Assembly (NCBI RefSeq): GCF_022458985.1
Contig: NC_061777.1
Coordinates: 15,775,668 to 15,839,667 of the forward strand
Length of the DNA: 64,000 bases
Direction: 5' to 3'
Origin: Mugil cephalus
Lineage: Eukaryota; Chordata; Actinopteri; Mugiliformes; Mugilidae
Below are positions 61,509 through 64,000 of the stretch, piece by piece; positions within the stretch are counted from its first letter, which is position 1, and each line of letters starts with the position of its first letter. Both the position numbers and the translations under genes were made by a program. Under the pieces are notes generated by a model, which was not told the DNA's origin, did no database searches, and saw nothing but the letters and a program-made list of their open reading frames with translations.

Positions 61509-64000
61509 AACTGTGTTATTTTTGATCTCGTGGTTTTTCTCTGTACAAAATAAGTCCATAACATTTGCTGTTCAAATAGACAATATTTTTCTGCATTTCA
61601 CCCTTCGCAGTTGCAGTAACAGTGTTTTTCCACTAGGTGACACAGTTGCATCAAACAGTGCGTGACTTTGCATTTGGCGACGGCAAAAGTTTGAGAAAAT
61701 CAGATAGAAAAAGACTGAAGTGATCAGAGCAACAATTTATTTAATTATTTATTCTTTGAGAATGGTAATAAATACCAGCTTTACATTACCATGTTTTCTA
61801 TTTTTTTTGTAATGGCCATTTATTTATGTATCCATTTTTTTGGAAATAAAAAAGTCTACACATGTGAAATTGTATTTCATTCCTCTTTTCTCTGCTATGT
61901 GTAATTCCTTTGTGATGCTTTTAGTACTTGTAAGCCAAAGTGGCCTTAAATACTTTACTACTGTATGTATGTATGTATTTCACAGTATGTAATTTAAAAA
62001 AAGAGTCTTTACACTGGCACCGCAACACAATCTTTCTCAAAACTGGTGTTTGTGTAAGTTAATAGATATTATAGTGTGCATCAATAAATTTTCAAGCCCT
62101 CTGTTTTTGTATTGGCATGTGTAACCATTAAAGCATCACTTTATGGTGCTAAAGTGATATGTGCTGTGTGATCCTCGACACTATTCTACTGTATAATCAG
62201 GCTCGCACACTCATTACCACGTTTTCTGACACTACCGATGCTGCTGCAGTATCCTCCTTTCTGTTTGGAAAATTCACCATTGTATTGTGAAGACAGAAAA
62301 CCACGCACACGCAAAAATGTGACACGGGTTCAAAAGATTAACGGTTTTAATAAAATTCATGTCAAACATCCAAATACTGAAATGGCAAAAAAAGAAAAAA
62401 AAACATTTTTTTTCTGTATTTCTTTTTTTCAATTTTTGTACAAATCACAGTGGTTGCAAAATATTACAAAATTTTAGTTTCAAAACATTTTTTGCAACAG
62501 CAGCAAAACATTCTGATTGTTGTATATTTTCTAGAAAGCCCTTAATAGATTGTGAGTGTGGTGTGCTCTTTCGTTCGCCTTTTATTGTAAGGAACACAAT
62601 AACATGAGCAAATAAATGTTAATAAAACTCAAACGAGTCAATGGAAACATTGTGCATAACAATACTATACAATACACACGATCCACTTAAAAGATACATT
62701 ATAGACCAGGGGTTAATAACACCATGTTTGTCTATATAAAGAACTCTCTGCGCATACAATCCTATGTATACACCAACTTAGTAGATAGATGCGGTGTGGT
62801 GAGCAGTAGGTGAGAGTTTATTTCTAGCTGGGTCTTATATTAAATTTACAACACTGTACTGTACTTTGGATAATAACTATCTTCATTAAAGCATAATATA
62901 TTTAGTTGTCACAGATAATATCTGCTGTTACTTCAACCAGTAGTTCACAGATGCTGTTCCCCAACAGAAAGGACACTGTATTTGTGTATGTGTGTTAAAT
63001 AATGGAAGCAATAAGAGTACACTGCTGAATTTGGCTTAGAGAGAAAGACTTAGTGGAAAACGCATATGATATTTTCATTTCGATTGAGAAAATTGGTAAA
63101 TACAAAGACAGCATAAAAAAGTATTATTAGGCTACATAGTAGAAAGTGCAGGCACCTGAACGAGTGCGGAAACATTATTCTAAAATTGCTGGTTTGCTTG
63201 GTTTCTTGGTCGTTTTATAATTTAAGTCATCTATTGCGTAGCTTTAGCATAGATGATGGTGCATGCCGAACCTGTGAAGCTCTGTGTGTTATGGAAGTTA
63301 ATATGACCCCAAAAGCCCGGAATCGCTTTACGCCTGCAATTATTTTAGGAAGCATAAGCAAATCCACGTGACAAGCTCTAAGATAGTGTATATTAATGAA
63401 AGCTACCTACTCTTATATCTGTGCTCATGTGAGTGTTTCTTGGCTTTACTGACTGTCAGCCTGTACGGAGCTAAGAGAGTGAGGTTCCACTAAAGGCACA
63501 GGAGAGGACACGTCGAAGACTTAAAAACAAGGTGAACTCTCAGTCACTAGGCGTCACATCAAAGTATGGAGATCAGCCCGGCGGAGAAGGAAGAAGTGCG
63601 TCATGAAAAATAACAGAGGAAAATGTGACAATAAAAAAAAAAAAAAAGATTGGACATGACAGAACAAGACAATCCAAATGAATTTCACAACACTGTCCTA
63701 CATCAGAATGGAGAGATTCTCAGAGAGCTTTGGCCTGAGGGGGTCAGTCTGGTGCAAATACTGAGGTTTAGAAGTACGAGGCTTAGGATTCTGAATCTCC
63801 GTCTTGCCCTTTCTGTAAATCGGGGCTTCTTTCCCACCTTTGTAACTAGTATTTGATTTAATTTGTGTTCGGTTTTAGAAACAACCCCAAAGGGTGTAAC
63901 AACACCAGAGGTTAAGGAGCCGTGTTGCGTATACCAGTAGCCAATATTTAACCCCAGATAACATGCGTCGTGCTTTACATATTTCCTCTGTCGTTACATG
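61507..64000. other. Non-coding AT-rich end of the window
   Basis: Several AATAAA motifs (for example near 61844 and 62349) occur in AT-rich DNA that could be a 3' UTR of a gene outside the window, but no coding exon was found. It includes TATG repeats at about 61962-61977 and an A run at about 63632-63646. Confidence 0.4.

Noticed and set aside
1..64000. CRISPR array, bacterial operon, tRNA, rRNA or intact viral gene
   Set aside because: No regularly spaced direct repeats, no cloverleaf or rRNA core recognised, and no intact viral frame. The sequence has vertebrate introns and repeats throughout.

Overview
This is eukaryotic nuclear DNA, almost certainly from a ray-finned (teleost) fish. 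The evidence is intron-split genes with GT-AG junctions, abundant CA, GA and pentanucleotide microsatellites, and decayed Tc1-type and LINE elements of kinds I recognise from fish genomes. Nothing looks bacterial: no operons and no CRISPR array.

Only one protein-coding gene can be supported. It lies on the minus strand from 55863 down to 28411, has 16 coding exons, and encodes an actin-binding adaptor of the drebrin/DBNL (Abp1) family. The conceptual product has an N-terminal ADF-H domain, a charged coiled coil, the family [14 protein letters not shown] motif, a Ser/Pro-rich linker, a very long Glu-rich segment with a short tandem repeat, and a C-terminal SH3 domain. All junctions are canonical and the exon phases agree, except that exon 12 carries one extra base (net +1) at about 30213-30215. 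Read literally, this stops the protein at about 584 of an expected 871 residues, before the repeats and the SH3 domain. Intron 1 is about 16 kb and splits the ADF-H domain.

Layout: 1-730 is a decayed LINE reverse-transcriptase fragment (minus strand). 731-12000 is non-coding, with an internally deleted Tc1-like element (5798-6267) and a candidate solo LTR (8791-9176). 12000-27000 has no convincing gene but several long, simple-repeat-poor, homeobox-site-rich blocks that look like conserved non-coding elements, plus a CpG-dense spot near 20.6 kb. 27000-28410 is the probable 3' flank/3' UTR of the gene. 28411-39698 holds exons 16 to 2, with a Tc1-derived fragment in intron 4. 39699-55771 is intron 1, with a long GAGAA tract, a perfect 19-bp hairpin and a TIR element. 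55772-56160 holds exon 1 and the presumed promoter. 56200-64000 is non-coding, with a second copy of the intron 4 Tc1-type element in inverted orientation.

I did not find a convincing new biological system. The items most worth checking are the mixed drebrin/DBNL architecture, the frame break, the acidic repeat, the 19-bp hairpin and the candidate regulatory blocks.
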